Counted from the stretch's first letter, positions 43,980 to 53,310 are shown. The stretch: DNA of 64,000 nt from Photobacterium sp. TLY01 (GCF_021432065.1 NZ_CP090364.1:930001-994000); one strand, 5' to 3'. Translations and numbers: made by a program. The notes: generated by a model not told the origin, from the sequence alone.

Positions 43980-44846
43980 TTACTGAACGGGCAGGAAAGT
44001 GTTTCCTTGCGCTAACGTTTTCTCAAAGGTGTAGCCAGGCCATTCATAAATGGTCAGTTTGTACTTGTCGTTCACTGAGCCGTAGATATTGCCACCGGCC
44101 AGGTTGGCGGTGTTGGTAATGCCGTAACCAAATGCAAAGCCGTTCTGCGGCGCATCCCAGCGGCCATAGGTTTCAAAGGCCAGATCATCTGAGATAATAG
44201 ACACTTCACCACCGAGAGAGATTTTATTCAGCAAAATGCGGGCGGAGGCTTCAGTGAATCCTGTCACATCGGCGCTTGGCACGGCTTTGGCGGTCAGTGC
44301 CAGGTTGTCGTAACCCGCTTCCAGTGCCACGTTGAGCTTGGTTCTTACACCGACACCAACATCCAGAATGACAGGTCCCAGTGGAATACCCGCATACAGG
44401 CCAAGATCCGGAATCGGCAGGATCGGCAGATCTTTCTTCAGGGATGGCCCTTCTTCAGCAGACATAGTGTATTCCTGAGAAAGGATATCGGTACCCATGA
44501 CATTGACGCGTCCGTCAACGCCGAATTGCGCCGTATTGGTGGCAGTGGCACCCGCAGTGACAGAGGCAACCTGAATATCATTGTTCAGTAGCTTGCCATC
44601 AATACCGGCAACACCTTCGACACGCAGGCAGCTGCTGCGGCCTTGCACGTTCAGATAGCCTTTAATGGTGGAAGAGGCCAGATCCTGTGAGGAGTCATCC
44701 ACATCTTTGGTGTAGGAGCCGCCGAAGCGGGCGTCGACAAGCGTCTCACCTGAAGCAACACAGTCGCCATACAACGAGGCGTGAGCAACCGGAGTCAGGC
44801 TGAATAAGGGTAAAGCGATGATCGCTAATTGCTTAAATTTGGCCAT
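43980..44846 (-). CDS. secreted beta-rich protein of unknown function
   Basis: A 288-aa protein with a clear signal peptide (cleavage near AHA|SLYG) and no transmembrane segment after it. The mature part is Gly/Ala/Val-rich with alternating hydrophobic residues, and has two cysteines near each end of the first 100 residues (GDCVASG, SSCLRVEG). I do not recognise the family. I chose the ATG at 44846, where the signal peptide starts; the frame is open to 44906. It is the first gene of a two-gene unit with the HEAT-like protein, which suggests the two act together in the periplasm or outside the cell. Confidence 0.75.
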   Translation of the reverse strand: MAKFKQLAIIALPLFSLTPVAHASLYGDCVASGETLVDARFGGSYTKDVDDSSQDLASSTIKGYLNVQGRSSCLRVEGVAGIDGKLLNNDIQVASVTAGATATNTAQFGVDGRVNVMGTDILSQEYTMSAEEGPSLKKDLPILPIPDLGLYAGIPLGPVILDVGVGVRTKLNVALEAGYDNLALTAKAVPSADVTGFTEASARILLNKISLGGEVSIISDDLAFETYGRWDAPQNGFAFGYGITNTANLAGGNIYGSVNDKYKLTIYEWPGYTFEKTLAQGNTFLPVQ

Positions 44847-45485
44847 AAAGGTTTCCTTATAAAATAGGCGTGTTAACGCATCTTGAGGTTTTTCTGAATT
44901 ACACAAACTTGGTGGATACCTTTAGAAAGTATGTTTACGCTAAATTATTATTATCTAATGTTATAATTATCTGACTGACATTGTTTGTGATAAATAAGGA
45001 AACTAATTGTCAGGTATGTATATTTACCTGTTCTAATAAAGGGGTTTATGTTTTGTTTGTTGTTTTTTTAGCGTATTGATCGCTGTTTTTTATTCTTTTG
45101 CTGAAATTATCAAAATGAAAAAATAAAGTCCATATAATTTTCGTTCGAGCGTGTTTTTATCTGATTGATGCTAATGTGAACAAAGGAAGTTAAATGAAAC
45201 ACCCGTTGATGAGTTGTTATGAATGCTAACGAAAGAGGCTTGCTATGGGGATAAACGGGCTATTAATGAAAACTGAGTTATTTAATTTATTATTATTTAG
45301 CGATAGCTAATGTTTTGGTAAATAAAACTATCGGCTTGGTTTTTATGTCATTAGGCGGATGGTGCCGATTGTCAGTGTTTAACGTTGTGTGAAAATCTTT
45401 TTCCTTCTGAATAACCTTACCTTATCCCTGATCCTGATACCGGATATTTTTACCATGGCTAATAATTGAAACGACTGAGTCATCA
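44847..45485. other. long AT-rich intergenic region with two short ORFs
   Basis: About 640 bases between divergent genes. Two short frames have good ribosome-binding sites: 45194-45229 (11 codons, MKHPLMSCYEC, after AAAGGAAG) and 45245-45310 (21 codons, after AAGAGG). They could be leader peptides or chance. AT-runs near 44930-45070 may be promoter elements for the minus-strand pair. Confidence 0.45.
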
Positions 45486-46364
45486 GTGAGTCACTACACT
45501 GTCTGTATTGTGTCGCTTGTATGCAGACTAATGACAGGTATCGGGCGTTGTGTCAGAACTAAGTGGACCTTACTGGCCTTAGTGCCGGTATGTATTGCTG
45601 CGCCTGTGACTCACTCGGCATGGCGCACTGTCGCCTCGGCAGGATTGCATGATACCCGGGTTGCCGAGGCAGATTCAGATACCCTGGGCGTAAATCTTGG
45701 TCTTCGTCTCTCCTATACCGGTGCTGAGCATCTGGCCGGGCAAACCGGGGTGATAGCTCATTATGATCACGATATTGATCATCTGGACCCGGATCACGAC
45801 CCTTTTTGGTTTATGGCAAGCGGCTCGCTCTCTCAGCCCATGATTCGTCTGGGTCATTCTGGGGTAACAATCGGCTGGCGGACAGATGTCAGCTGGCTTC
45901 AGAATACGGTGTTCGGGTTGGAAGAGACGCTGCAGGCACAATTGGGGATCGGATTGGATTATCAGCGTCAGGCTGACGCTGTCGGACTGGCGCTGGGCGG
46001 TGGCTACTACGGGCTGGAATGGGATGATGATGTCCCTGAAGCCCGCGGCTATAGCCGCGAAGCACTGAAGCGCAGCAGTGACGCACTCGTCTGGAAGCTG
46101 TTTTTTCAGCGTTCAGTCAAGACGGAGCTCAGCTGGGACGGGTACTGGCAGCAGTGGCGGGATCAGGATGACTGGCTGGAAAATCAACTCTTTCTGGCAA
46201 TTCATTACCCGGTAAACCATTCTGTAATGGACAGCCTGAATGTGTCAGTATCATACACCCGCTATAATCTGGCGCCTTACCGTCTCCAGGGTAAAGCGCC
46301 GATCCTGCCCTGGGACGAGAACCTTTTATTCAGGCTCTATGCCGAGATCCCGCTCGCTTGGTAA
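45486..46364 (+). CDS. outer-membrane beta-barrel-like protein
   Basis: Up to 292 aa. A signal peptide follows an uncertain start (GTG at 45486, ATG at 45531); cleavage is likely near THSA|WRTV. The mature part alternates polar and hydrophobic residues with many aromatics (YHFR-like strands such as LGLRLSYTG, VTIGWRTDVSW, LFLAIHYPV, NVSVSYTRYN) and ends in a strand closing with tryptophan (LYAEIPLAW), typical of an outer-membrane protein recognised by BAM. A surface loop is rich in Asp and His (HYDHDIDHLDPDHDPFW), which could bind metal. It overlaps the 3' end of the convergent FecB-like gene by 39 bases. Confidence 0.72.
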   Translation: MSHYTVCIVSLVCRLMTGIGRCVRTKWTLLALVPVCIAAPVTHSAWRTVASAGLHDTRVAEADSDTLGVNLGLRLSYTGAEHLAGQTGVIAHYDHDIDHLDPDHDPFWFMASGSLSQPMIRLGHSGVTIGWRTDVSWLQNTVFGLEETLQAQLGIGLDYQRQADAVGLALGGGYYGLEWDDDVPEARGYSREALKRSSDALVWKLFFQRSVKTELSWDGYWQQWRDQDDWLENQLFLAIHYPVNHSVMDSLNVSVSYTRYNLAPYRLQGKAPILPWDENLLFRLYAEIPLAW

Positions 46365-47291
46365 GATTTCGAATGGTGGTTCTGGCGTCACCGCTAAGGC
46401 TTGCAGCAGGTTGTTTGCCATGGCTTCAGACGCCAGCAAACCCCGGCAGTTGGCCCAGTGATTGCTGTCAACTTCAATCAGCTGCCCGCTGGAAACGGCC
46501 TTGAGCGATTGCCAGGCGGGTTGTTGCTGCCACTGATTCAGAAGACTGTCTGGCTGCAGATGGCCAGACAGCAGAATGTCGGGATCCATGCTGGTGATAT
46601 CGTCAAAAGTCAGCTGTCTCAGCGCTCTGTCTTCTTCGCCGACTTTCTCGGGTACCGTCAGCTTGAGCGCTTTCAAGACGCCGCCAGGATAGGCGGCTCC
46701 GGAATAGGCATATAAGCCATTTTCGGATGCCACAGCGAAAAGCACACTTCTACCCTGATAGTCGCTGAGTGCGTCTGCCGCACCTTGCATGATGTTTTGG
46801 TGCTGCAGAAGCCGTGCCTGCATCACCTCGGAATGGCCTGCGATATCACCAATCTTCAATGCGACATCCAGATTTTCCTGATAGGTCTCACCGCGGGATG
46901 CCAGCAGTACAGTCGGGGCAATCTGGCTGAGTGCGGCATACATCGCCTGATGCCGGTTCACATCGGCGATAATCAAATCCGGCTTCAGCGCGGTGATTTT
47001 TTCCAGGTTCGGTGTCGCTCTGTCACCGACAGAGACCCAGCCCTGCAGCTTCGCCACGACCGCAGGGTGCAGATTGAGCGGATCATTGTCATCGGCAATC
47101 CCCACAGGACTGAGGTCAATCGCTGCCAGTGCATCAGCGAAGGCATATTCCAATGTGACAATTCGCTGGGGCGGTGTGTCCAGGGTAAACGGGTTCCCAA
47201 GACTGTCAGTGATGGTCGTGGAAAAAGCTGTGGGGCTGGTAAAAAGGAAAAGAGAAAAGGTTATCCAGCGCAAATATCCCAACAGTGACAT
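46326..47291 (-). CDS. FecB-like ferric-siderophore/ferric-citrate periplasmic binding protein
   Basis: A 321-aa class III periplasmic binding protein with a signal peptide ending near TAFS. Two lobes are joined by a long helix. Segments match E. coli FecB: RIVTLEYAFADALAAIDLSPVGIADDND, LKPDLIIADVNRHQAMYAALSQIAPTVLL and VDSNHWANCRGLLASEA (each shown in part: PVGIADDND, DLIIADVNRH, VDSNHWANCRG). It probably delivers Fe(III)-citrate or a similar chelate to an ABC permease that is not encoded nearby. A Fur-like sequence lies about 42-62 bases upstream of its start. The gene is divergent from the HlyD/ABC exporter. Confidence 0.85.
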   Translation of the reverse strand: MSLLGYLRWITFSLFLFTSPTAFSTTITDSLGNPFTLDTPPQRIVTLEYAFADALAAIDLSPVGIADDNDPLNLHPAVVAKLQGWVSVGDRATPNLEKITALKPDLIIADVNRHQAMYAALSQIAPTVLLASRGETYQENLDVALKIGDIAGHSEVMQARLLQHQNIMQGAADALSDYQGRSVLFAVASENGLYAYSGAAYPGGVLKALKLTVPEKVGEEDRALRQLTFDDITSMDPDILLSGHLQPDSLLNQWQQQPAWQSLKAVSSGQLIEVDSNHWANCRGLLASEAMANNLLQALAVTPEPPFEILPSERDLGIEPE

Positions 47292-47332
47292 GGTACTCCC
47301 TTAAAAGTCAGAGAAAAATTTTACTTTTACTT

Positions 47333-47353
47333 GATAATGAAGTGCTTTTCATT
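47333..47353. promoter_or_regulatory. candidate Fur box
   Basis: GATAATGAAGTGCTTTTCATT resembles a Fur site, with AATGAA and TTCATT as inverted halves. It is upstream of the FecB-like gene (start 47291) on the minus strand. The match is partial, so it is a candidate only. Confidence 0.5.
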
Positions 47354-47580
47354 GCGCGTCATTCTAATGGCTTTTGTTGCCAGTACAAGGGGGAGTGGTG
47401 GGCCGGCCATGAGTATTGGATCGTGATCAATGCCTGTTGCGCATATTTTTCTGACAGCAGAGAAGTGAGAAATACACGACATTCCTGCGTATGAAAATGC
47501 GGCATACTCATGCTAACACATTGAATTTCAGCTCATCTTAGCTAGCTTTTACCTTACGGTCTGTCTTGGAGTGGCGTTAA

Positions 47581-48537
47581 ATGAAATCTGTCTGGTCTTT
47601 ACCCTTTCTGGTGCTGGCGCTCATGTTACTGGCCGGGTGCGATCATCGGCCATCGTCGCAGGCACTGGGGACTCTGGAGCGCGATCGTATTACATTGACG
47701 GCCACGGCAAATGAAATCATCCGCGAGATGCCCGTCGCAGAAGGTCAGCCAGTCACAGCCGGAGAGGTGCTGGTCAGGCTGGATACCACCCGGCAAGCCG
47801 CGACGCTGGCGCGAGCCAAGGCTGAGCAGGCCAAAGCAGCGGCCTACCTGCTTCGGCTCACCAATGGCGAGCGGGTAGAAGATATTGCAGCAGCAAAGGC
47901 GCAGCTTGAGCAGGCGAATGCCCGTTTGACGGACGCGGAAAAAACCTATGTGCGCCGTGAGAGTCTGGTGCGTCAGAAGTTGATCAGTGTGGCCGAGCGG
48001 GACACGGCAAAAGCTGAGCGGGACAGTGCCAGGGCGCAGGTGGCTGCGGCGCGGGAAAATTTCACCAAGCTGACCCGGGGCGAAAGAATTGAAGATATTC
48101 AGCAGGCGCAGGCGGAACTGGAAGCAGCAAAAGCCAATGTGGCTCTGCAACAGCGGATTTTCAATGATCTCACGGTCGTAGCAACCCGCGATGGTATTTT
48201 GGACAGCCTGCCCTATAACCTGGGCGAGCGGGTGCCCATGAGCGCTGTGGTTGCTGTCATTCAGGCCAGCAGTCAGCCTTACGCCAGAGTCTATGTCCCT
48301 GAACCTTACCGGGTTGCCTTGCAGCCGGGCAGTACGGCAAAGGTATATGTCGATGGCGTTTCAGAACCTTACGAAGGCACTTTGCGCTGGATAGCGACTG
48401 AGCCGGCCTTTACCCCTTACTACGCACTGAATGAAGATGACAGGGCGCGGCTGGTTTATCTGGCGGAGTTCGATTTGTCGGATGCCGGATCCTTACCTTC
48501 CGGCGTACCGGTTCAGGTGGAGATGTCTTTTGAGTGA
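47581..48537 (+). CDS. HlyD-family periplasmic adaptor lipoprotein of an ABC exporter
   Basis: Membrane-fusion protein of 318 aa with a lipobox (LLAGC, cysteine near residue 20), a short lipoyl part (PVAEGQPVTAGEVLVRLD) and a long helical hairpin (about residues 75-190) containing two near-identical segments, GERVEDIAAAKAQLE and GERIEDIQQAQAELE. The second half of the lipoyl domain and a beta-barrel follow. It resembles the YbhG type. With the two following genes it would form an inner-membrane ABC efflux pump that reaches an outer-membrane channel (TolC type) encoded elsewhere. Confidence 0.87.
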   Translation: MKSVWSLPFLVLALMLLAGCDHRPSSQALGTLERDRITLTATANEIIREMPVAEGQPVTAGEVLVRLDTTRQAATLARAKAEQAKAAAYLLRLTNGERVEDIAAAKAQLEQANARLTDAEKTYVRRESLVRQKLISVAERDTAKAERDSARAQVAAARENFTKLTRGERIEDIQQAQAELEAAKANVALQQRIFNDLTVVATRDGILDSLPYNLGERVPMSAVVAVIQASSQPYARVYVPEPYRVALQPGSTAKVYVDGVSEPYEGTLRWIATEPAFTPYYALNEDDRARLVYLAEFDLSDAGSLPSGVPVQVEMSFE

Positions 48538-49450
48538 TCTGGCAATCAAGGCAACCGGTCTGACGCGGCGGTTCGGCGATTTTACCGCCGTGAACAAGCT
48601 GAACCTGCATGTTCCCAAAGGCAGTATTTATGGTTTTCTGGGGCCAAATGGTTGCGGTAAATCCACCACGCTGAGGATGTTAACCGGGCTGCTGAGTCCC
48701 AGTGAGGGAGACATAGATGTGCTTGGGTTGCGCATTCCCGAACAGGCGGAAGCGCTCCGGATGAAAATTGGTTACATGACGCAGAAATTTTCCTTGTACG
48801 AAGATTTGTCAGTCAAAGAAAACCTGCAGTTTATCGGCCAGATTTTTGGCTTGCCCGCCAGAGCGCTGAAACCCAGGGTGGCAGAGCTCGGCAGCGTTTA
48901 TCACCTGAATGAATTGATGAAACAACGGGTGGGCAGCATGAGTGGCGGGCAGAAACAGCGGCTTGCCCTGGCAGCGGCTGTGATGCATAAACCCGATTTA
49001 CTGTTTCTGGATGAACCGACCTCTGCGGTAGATCCCCAGTCGCGGCGTGATTTCTGGGAGCAGCTTTTTGACTTGTCTGACGCAGGCACCACCATTTTGG
49101 TGACCACTCATTACATGGACGAGGCTGAGCGCTGTCATGGCCTGGCAATTATGGAAGCCGGTGAAATCAAGGCAGACGGCCCGCCTGATGCCTTAATGGC
49201 GCAGATGGGGGTCAGTGTGGTGGAAATCAAAGCACCGGGACTTCGGCAGATCAAAGACAGGCTACTGGCTCTGCCGGCTGTGGTGTCTGCTGCCCAGTTA
49301 GGGATCCGCTTGCGTGTCTTGGTGCGCGCAGATGAGCCTGATCCTGTGGCCTGGCTGAAACGTCAGATTCCCGAGCTGGCGCAGGCTGAGCTGGATGCCG
49401 TTCGCCCCAGCCTGGAAGATGTATTCGTCACCAGCACGGGGCGCAAATGA
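48530..49450 (+). CDS. ABC exporter ATP-binding protein (TTG start)
   Basis: A 306-aa ATPase with one nucleotide-binding domain: Walker A GPNGCGKST near residue 42, signature MSGGQKQRLALA near 138, Walker B LLFLDEPT, switch histidine in TTHYMDEAERC. The family's N-terminus (AIKATGLTRRFGDFTAV) is reached only from a TTG at 48530, preceded by GGAG at good distance; the ATG further upstream (48431) would lie deep in the preceding gene. It overlaps the hlyD-like gene by eight bases and the permease by four. It is of YbhF/drug-resistance type but with one domain rather than two. Confidence 0.88.
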   Translation: MSDLAIKATGLTRRFGDFTAVNKLNLHVPKGSIYGFLGPNGCGKSTTLRMLTGLLSPSEGDIDVLGLRIPEQAEALRMKIGYMTQKFSLYEDLSVKENLQFIGQIFGLPARALKPRVAELGSVYHLNELMKQRVGSMSGGQKQRLALAAAVMHKPDLLFLDEPTSAVDPQSRRDFWEQLFDLSDAGTTILVTTHYMDEAERCHGLAIMEAGEIKADGPPDALMAQMGVSVVEIKAPGLRQIKDRLLALPAVVSAAQLGIRLRVLVRADEPDPVAWLKRQIPELAQAELDAVRPSLEDVFVTSTGRK

Positions 49451-50571
49451 TGAATGCTGTCACCGCCAGTCTGATCAGAATGAAAGCAATTCTGGTGAAA
49501 GAGTTTCGCCAGCTGTCCCGGGATAAAATTACCTTCGGCATGGTGGTGATGATCCCCCTGATACAGCTGTTGTTGTTTGGTTTTGCCATTAATACGGATG
49601 TACGCAATATCCCCGTTGCGATTGTGGACCAAAGCCAGTCGCAGTATGGCAGGGTGATTACCGAAGCGGTGAAGGCCACTCAGGTGGTGACTGTAGTGGC
49701 CCGTTATGCCACACCCAAAGAAGGGGAGCGAGCCATTACCGCTGGGACAGTCCGGGGTGTACTGGTGCTGCCAAGGGATCTGGATCAGCGGCTGGCACAG
49801 CACAGAAAAGCCGGGCAATGGCTGGTGGATGGCTCAGATACCATGGTCAGTTCTGCCTTGCTGCAATTACAGAATATGCCGGTCGATCATCTGGTGTCGG
49901 ATTACAAAGCGCAGCAGTCGAGTGTGATGACGCCGACCTTCGAAGTCGCGCTCTATTTCAACCCGGAGCGGCGAACGGCGGTCAACATTGTGCCGGGCCT
50001 GCTGGGCGTCATACTGACCATGACCATGATTTTGTTCACTTCTGCGGCGATCGTCCGCGAGCGGGAACGAGGCAACCTGGAGCTGCTGATCACCACGCCC
50101 GTGCATTCCCTTGAACTCATGATGGCAAAGATCGCGCCTTATATCGTGATCGGTCTGATTCAGGTGGTGATTATTCTTGGGCTGGGGCACTACATTTTTG
50201 CGGTGCCGATCAATGGTCCGGTCAGCCAGATTCTGTGGGGCACCTTGCTGTTTATTGCGGCCAGCCTGACCCTGGGACTGGTGATTTCGACCATTGCCCG
50301 GACTCAGCTGCAAGCCATGCAGATGACGGTGTTTATTCTGTTACCTTCGATTCTGTTATCCGGCTTTATGTTCCCGTATGAAGGAATGCCCGTGCCTGCT
50401 CAGTGGATTGCAGAGATACTGCCTGCAACCCATTTTATGCGGATGATCCGGGGGATCGTGCTGCGCGGCGCCGATGTGGCCGTCTTGTGGAAAGATGCGC
50501 TCTGGCTGCTGGGTTTTACCCTGTTCGGATTGCTGCTGGCTTCCTGGCGGTTTAAGAAAACGCTGGACTGA
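49447..50571 (+). CDS. ABC-2 type exporter permease
   Basis: A 374-aa inner-membrane permease: one N-terminal helix (residues 35-52), a large periplasmic domain (about 53-180) and five C-terminal helices with the ABC-2 signature region RERERGNLELLITTPVHSLE. It probably works as a homodimer, since only one permease gene is present. It starts four bases before the ATPase stop. It completes the adaptor-ATPase-permease operon. Confidence 0.88.
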   Translation: MMNAVTASLIRMKAILVKEFRQLSRDKITFGMVVMIPLIQLLLFGFAINTDVRNIPVAIVDQSQSQYGRVITEAVKATQVVTVVARYATPKEGERAITAGTVRGVLVLPRDLDQRLAQHRKAGQWLVDGSDTMVSSALLQLQNMPVDHLVSDYKAQQSSVMTPTFEVALYFNPERRTAVNIVPGLLGVILTMTMILFTSAAIVRERERGNLELLITTPVHSLELMMAKIAPYIVIGLIQVVIILGLGHYIFAVPINGPVSQILWGTLLFIAASLTLGLVISTIARTQLQAMQMTVFILLPSILLSGFMFPYEGMPVPAQWIAEILPATHFMRMIRGIVLRGADVAVLWKDALWLLGFTLFGLLLASWRFKKTLD

Positions 50572-50697
50572 CCCGGATCCCATATTCGCAACATCCTGAG
50601 TCTTTGGTGGAAAATGACATCGCCAGGAACGATGGCGGACTGATATCATCCTGTGCGTTGAGTCGGGTCGCCAAATATTCGGATATCAGGGGGTAAT

Positions 50698-51603
50698 GTG
50701 GGTCGAGGCGTGTTTCTGTCAGTGATGTCTTCTTGTCTGTTCGGGGCGCTGTATTACTACTCAACCTTGCTCGATCCTCTCAATGGTGAAGCGATTTTCA
50801 GCTGGCGTCTGTTACTGACGTTACCTTTTCTCACCGCCTTTCTGCTGCTCAGTAAAGAATTGTCGCAGGTGGCTGCCATCGTGTCGGCCGTCCGCCAGCG
50901 TCCTCTGTTATGGCTGGGCTTACCCTTGTCGGCATTTTTGCTGGGTGTTCAGTTCTGGCTCTTCATGTGGGCCCCGATCAACGGGCGCGCGCTGCCGGTC
51001 TCCCTGGGCTATTTCATGATGCCGCTGGTGATGGTGGTACTGGGCCGCTTTGTCTATCAGGACAGACTGAGCGGCTGGCAGAAAATTGCAGTGGCTTTTG
51101 CTGCTGTTGGCGTTGCCTACAAGCTTTGGCTTTCAGGAGGTTTATACTGGGAAACCCTGGTGGTTGCGATAGGTTATCCCGGCTATTTTATGCTGCGGCG
51201 TAAACTCGGCACAGACAGCCTGGGGGGCCTGTGGTTTGATATGGCGATCATGATTCCGCCCGCCATCTGGTGGTTATTTGTCGAGCACGAAAGCCTGAGC
51301 GTTTTTGCTCAGCATTCGCAGCTGAGCTGGCTCATCATGGGGCTGGGTGTCATCAGTGCTTTTGCAGTCGGCAGTTACATTGTGGCGAGCAAACTGCTGA
51401 GCTTCAGCCTGTTCGGATTATTGAGCTATGTAGAGCCTGTGTTGCTGGTGGTGGTGTCACTGGTGCTTGGGGAAAGTATCGGCGAAGGAGAGTGGCCGAC
51501 CTATCTCTTGATTTGGATGGCCGTTCTTTTTCTGATTCTGGATTGTGTGCGCCAGATCATGACCCAGAAACAGGTGCAATTGGCAGTAAAGGTGAAAGAG
51601 TGA
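50698..51603 (+). CDS. EamA/RarD-family transporter
   Basis: A 301-aa permease with ten predicted helices in two EamA repeats. It resembles RarD-type proteins (SLGYFMMPLVMVVLGRFVYQDRL). Translation starts at a GTG (50698) after CAGGGGG; no ATG fits. The substrate is unknown (drug/metabolite transporter superfamily). It is separate from the ABC operon by 126 bases. Confidence 0.82.
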   Translation: MGRGVFLSVMSSCLFGALYYYSTLLDPLNGEAIFSWRLLLTLPFLTAFLLLSKELSQVAAIVSAVRQRPLLWLGLPLSAFLLGVQFWLFMWAPINGRALPVSLGYFMMPLVMVVLGRFVYQDRLSGWQKIAVAFAAVGVAYKLWLSGGLYWETLVVAIGYPGYFMLRRKLGTDSLGGLWFDMAIMIPPAIWWLFVEHESLSVFAQHSQLSWLIMGLGVISAFAVGSYIVASKLLSFSLFGLLSYVEPVLLVVVSLVLGESIGEGEWPTYLLIWMAVLFLILDCVRQIMTQKQVQLAVKVKE

Positions 51604-51630
51604 GGCATGCCTGCGTATTGCAGGCATGCC
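51604..51630. terminator. bidirectional hairpin between convergent genes
   Basis: Perfect 11-bp stem GGCATGCCTGC/GCAGGCATGCC with a five-base loop, immediately after the EamA gene's stop and before the end of yibH. No T-run follows, yet stem strength and position fit a shared terminator. Confidence 0.65.
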
Positions 51631-51639
51631 GGGAAGGGA

Positions 51640-52770
51640 TTAATGATCCAGATACAGGAAGTTCTGCCAGCTCTTCATGCGGATCAAAATCTTACGCATC
51701 ACCGCCAGATGATGCGCGTGATCTGAATACACGGCGATTTCCATATTGGCCCCTAAAGGCAGTTGGTATTCACTGAGGTCGTCTATCATTTTAAACCTGA
51801 CCAGCGGCCGGCCCTGACGCATTAACATATCGGTGCCAATCAGTGTGCCTTGCGCCTGTGCCTGACCTTCACCAATCGCGGGTAATACGTCGATAATTTC
51901 GGCTTTGAAGGTTTTCCCGGGAATGGCGCGGAAAATGATGTCGGCTTCATAGCCAGGTTTGAGGCGCAGCAGGGAGTTCTGACGGAAAGCACCTATGATG
52001 AAGTCATCGTTGGTGTTGATAAAGGTCATCACCGGACGCAGTGGCAGTGGCACCGCCATCATGCCAGGGCGCAGCAGCACCTGAGTAACAAAACCATCCG
52101 TAGGCGCGCGAACAGTCGTCGAATCCAGATTAAACCGGGCTTTGGTCAGCTGGGCCTGGATTTGAGCAACAGCCGTGTTCTCGCCATTGATGTTGGACTC
52201 ATAAGCCAGCTTAGCCCGGCGCTCATCAGCTTGCGCGGCTTCCAGGGCGGCTTCGGCGCTGCGGTAGAATTGCTCACGGTTATCAACATCGGCTTTGGTG
52301 AAGGCGCCGCGTTTATAGCCTGTGGCATAACGCTGGTACTGCTGATAGGTGCGATCGCGTTCTGCCTGCGCTTTGATGCGGGTTGCCATTGCCGCTTTGT
52401 AGCTGGCTTCCTGTCCGAGTACGTTTTGCCGGGTTTCTGCAAGCTGGGCTTCCAGCCGGTCAACTTCGGCCTGGAAAGGCGTGGGATCAATTTTGAACAG
52501 TATGTCGCCTTGCTTGAGCGGGGCGTTCGGGGTGACAGGTACCTCAATCACCTTGCCGCGTACGTTCGGCATAATAGGTGTTGAGACAAAATATTCTCCG
52601 CCCAGGCTGGTATGCGGGTGATTATAGTTCATGAACAGAACCAGGGCACCGACAAGGACGATACCGCCAAGTACCGCAGTCGGCACTGTCCATTTATTTA
52701 GCGGAATACGGAAAACTTTGAAGATAAAAATACAGATGGCCGCGTAAGAGAGGACCAGTAACGTTTCCAT
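51640..52770 (-). CDS. yibH: HlyD-family membrane fusion protein YibH
   Basis: A 376-aa inner-membrane adaptor with two N-terminal hydrophobic segments, lipoyl halves (RGKVIEVPVTPNAPLKQGDILFKID and the later STTVRAPTDGFVTQVLLRPG, shown for position), a helical hairpin of about 110 residues and a beta-barrel. With the small membrane protein YibI it forms the two-gene yibIH unit of E. coli. The export partner and substrate are unknown. Its start overlaps the yibI stop by one base. Confidence 0.85.
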   Translation of the reverse strand: METLLVLSYAAICIFIFKVFRIPLNKWTVPTAVLGGIVLVGALVLFMNYNHPHTSLGGEYFVSTPIMPNVRGKVIEVPVTPNAPLKQGDILFKIDPTPFQAEVDRLEAQLAETRQNVLGQEASYKAAMATRIKAQAERDRTYQQYQRYATGYKRGAFTKADVDNREQFYRSAEAALEAAQADERRAKLAYESNINGENTAVAQIQAQLTKARFNLDSTTVRAPTDGFVTQVLLRPGMMAVPLPLRPVMTFINTNDDFIIGAFRQNSLLRLKPGYEADIIFRAIPGKTFKAEIIDVLPAIGEGQAQAQGTLIGTDMLMRQGRPLVRFKMIDDLSEYQLPLGANMEIAVYSDHAHHLAVMRKILIRMKSWQNFLYLDH

Positions 52771-53147
52771 TATTGATTACCCTCAGTGTTATTATTGCTG
52801 TTATTCATAGGCTGTTGTTGTTTTAACGCGGTAAGTTCTGATTGCAGTAGCTGGAGTTGCATTTCCATTTTGGTTAACTGGGTCTGAAGTAATACCTGCT
52901 CATCATGAACCTGTTTGAACCCCCAGCCTCTTTCTTTACGCCACAGGGTTGCCCATATCCATAAAAATGGCCACAGAGCATGTAATGTGAATAAACTTAC
53001 CCAGCCAGCATAGTGAATGGCATCCTGATGAGGATGTTCTCGCTCTTTGGCAATCTCGTAAGGAATATCGTGAATAGCTATGATGCCGTAAAACAAAACA
53101 AGGGCTACAAAAATAAGTAATCCCAATGCAAAATAATCCAAGAACAT
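52770..53147 (-). CDS. yibI: DUF3302 inner-membrane protein YibI
   Basis: A 125-aa protein with two transmembrane helices (MFLDYFALGLLIFVALVLF and GWVSLFTLHALWPFLWIWA) and a C-terminal coiled coil (TKMEMQLQLLQSELTALK). The first residues are practically those of E. coli YibI, which fixes the start at 53147 rather than at 53180. It is the first gene of yibIH. Function unknown. Confidence 0.88.
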   Translation of the reverse strand: MFLDYFALGLLIFVALVLFYGIIAIHDIPYEIAKEREHPHQDAIHYAGWVSLFTLHALWPFLWIWATLWRKERGWGFKQVHDEQVLLQTQLTKMEMQLQLLQSELTALKQQQPMNNSNNNTEGNQ

Positions 53148-53249
53148 ATATTTACCGTCAAATTTGAACCATGATCTCAAGAATATAGCTAATAAATAAA
53201 CTTAGCAATTATGAGGTTATTTGTCTTTCAGGTTTAATTCAGATTACAT

Positions 53250-53274
53250 CAGGCCAGCATGAGAAGCTGGCCTG
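53250..53274 (-). terminator. hairpin after proX
   Basis: CAGGCCAGC and GCTGGCCTG form a perfect nine-base stem with a seven-base loop, 37 bases after the proX stop on the minus strand. A clear T-run is absent. Confidence 0.6.
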
Positions 53275-53310
53275 GAAATATAGTATCAGATTAATTGCAT
53301 AGTTCAGCTA

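Noticed and set aside
48643..49110. Repeat-rich or CRISPR-like structure
   Set aside because: No regularly spaced repeats are visible anywhere in the window; there are no cas genes.
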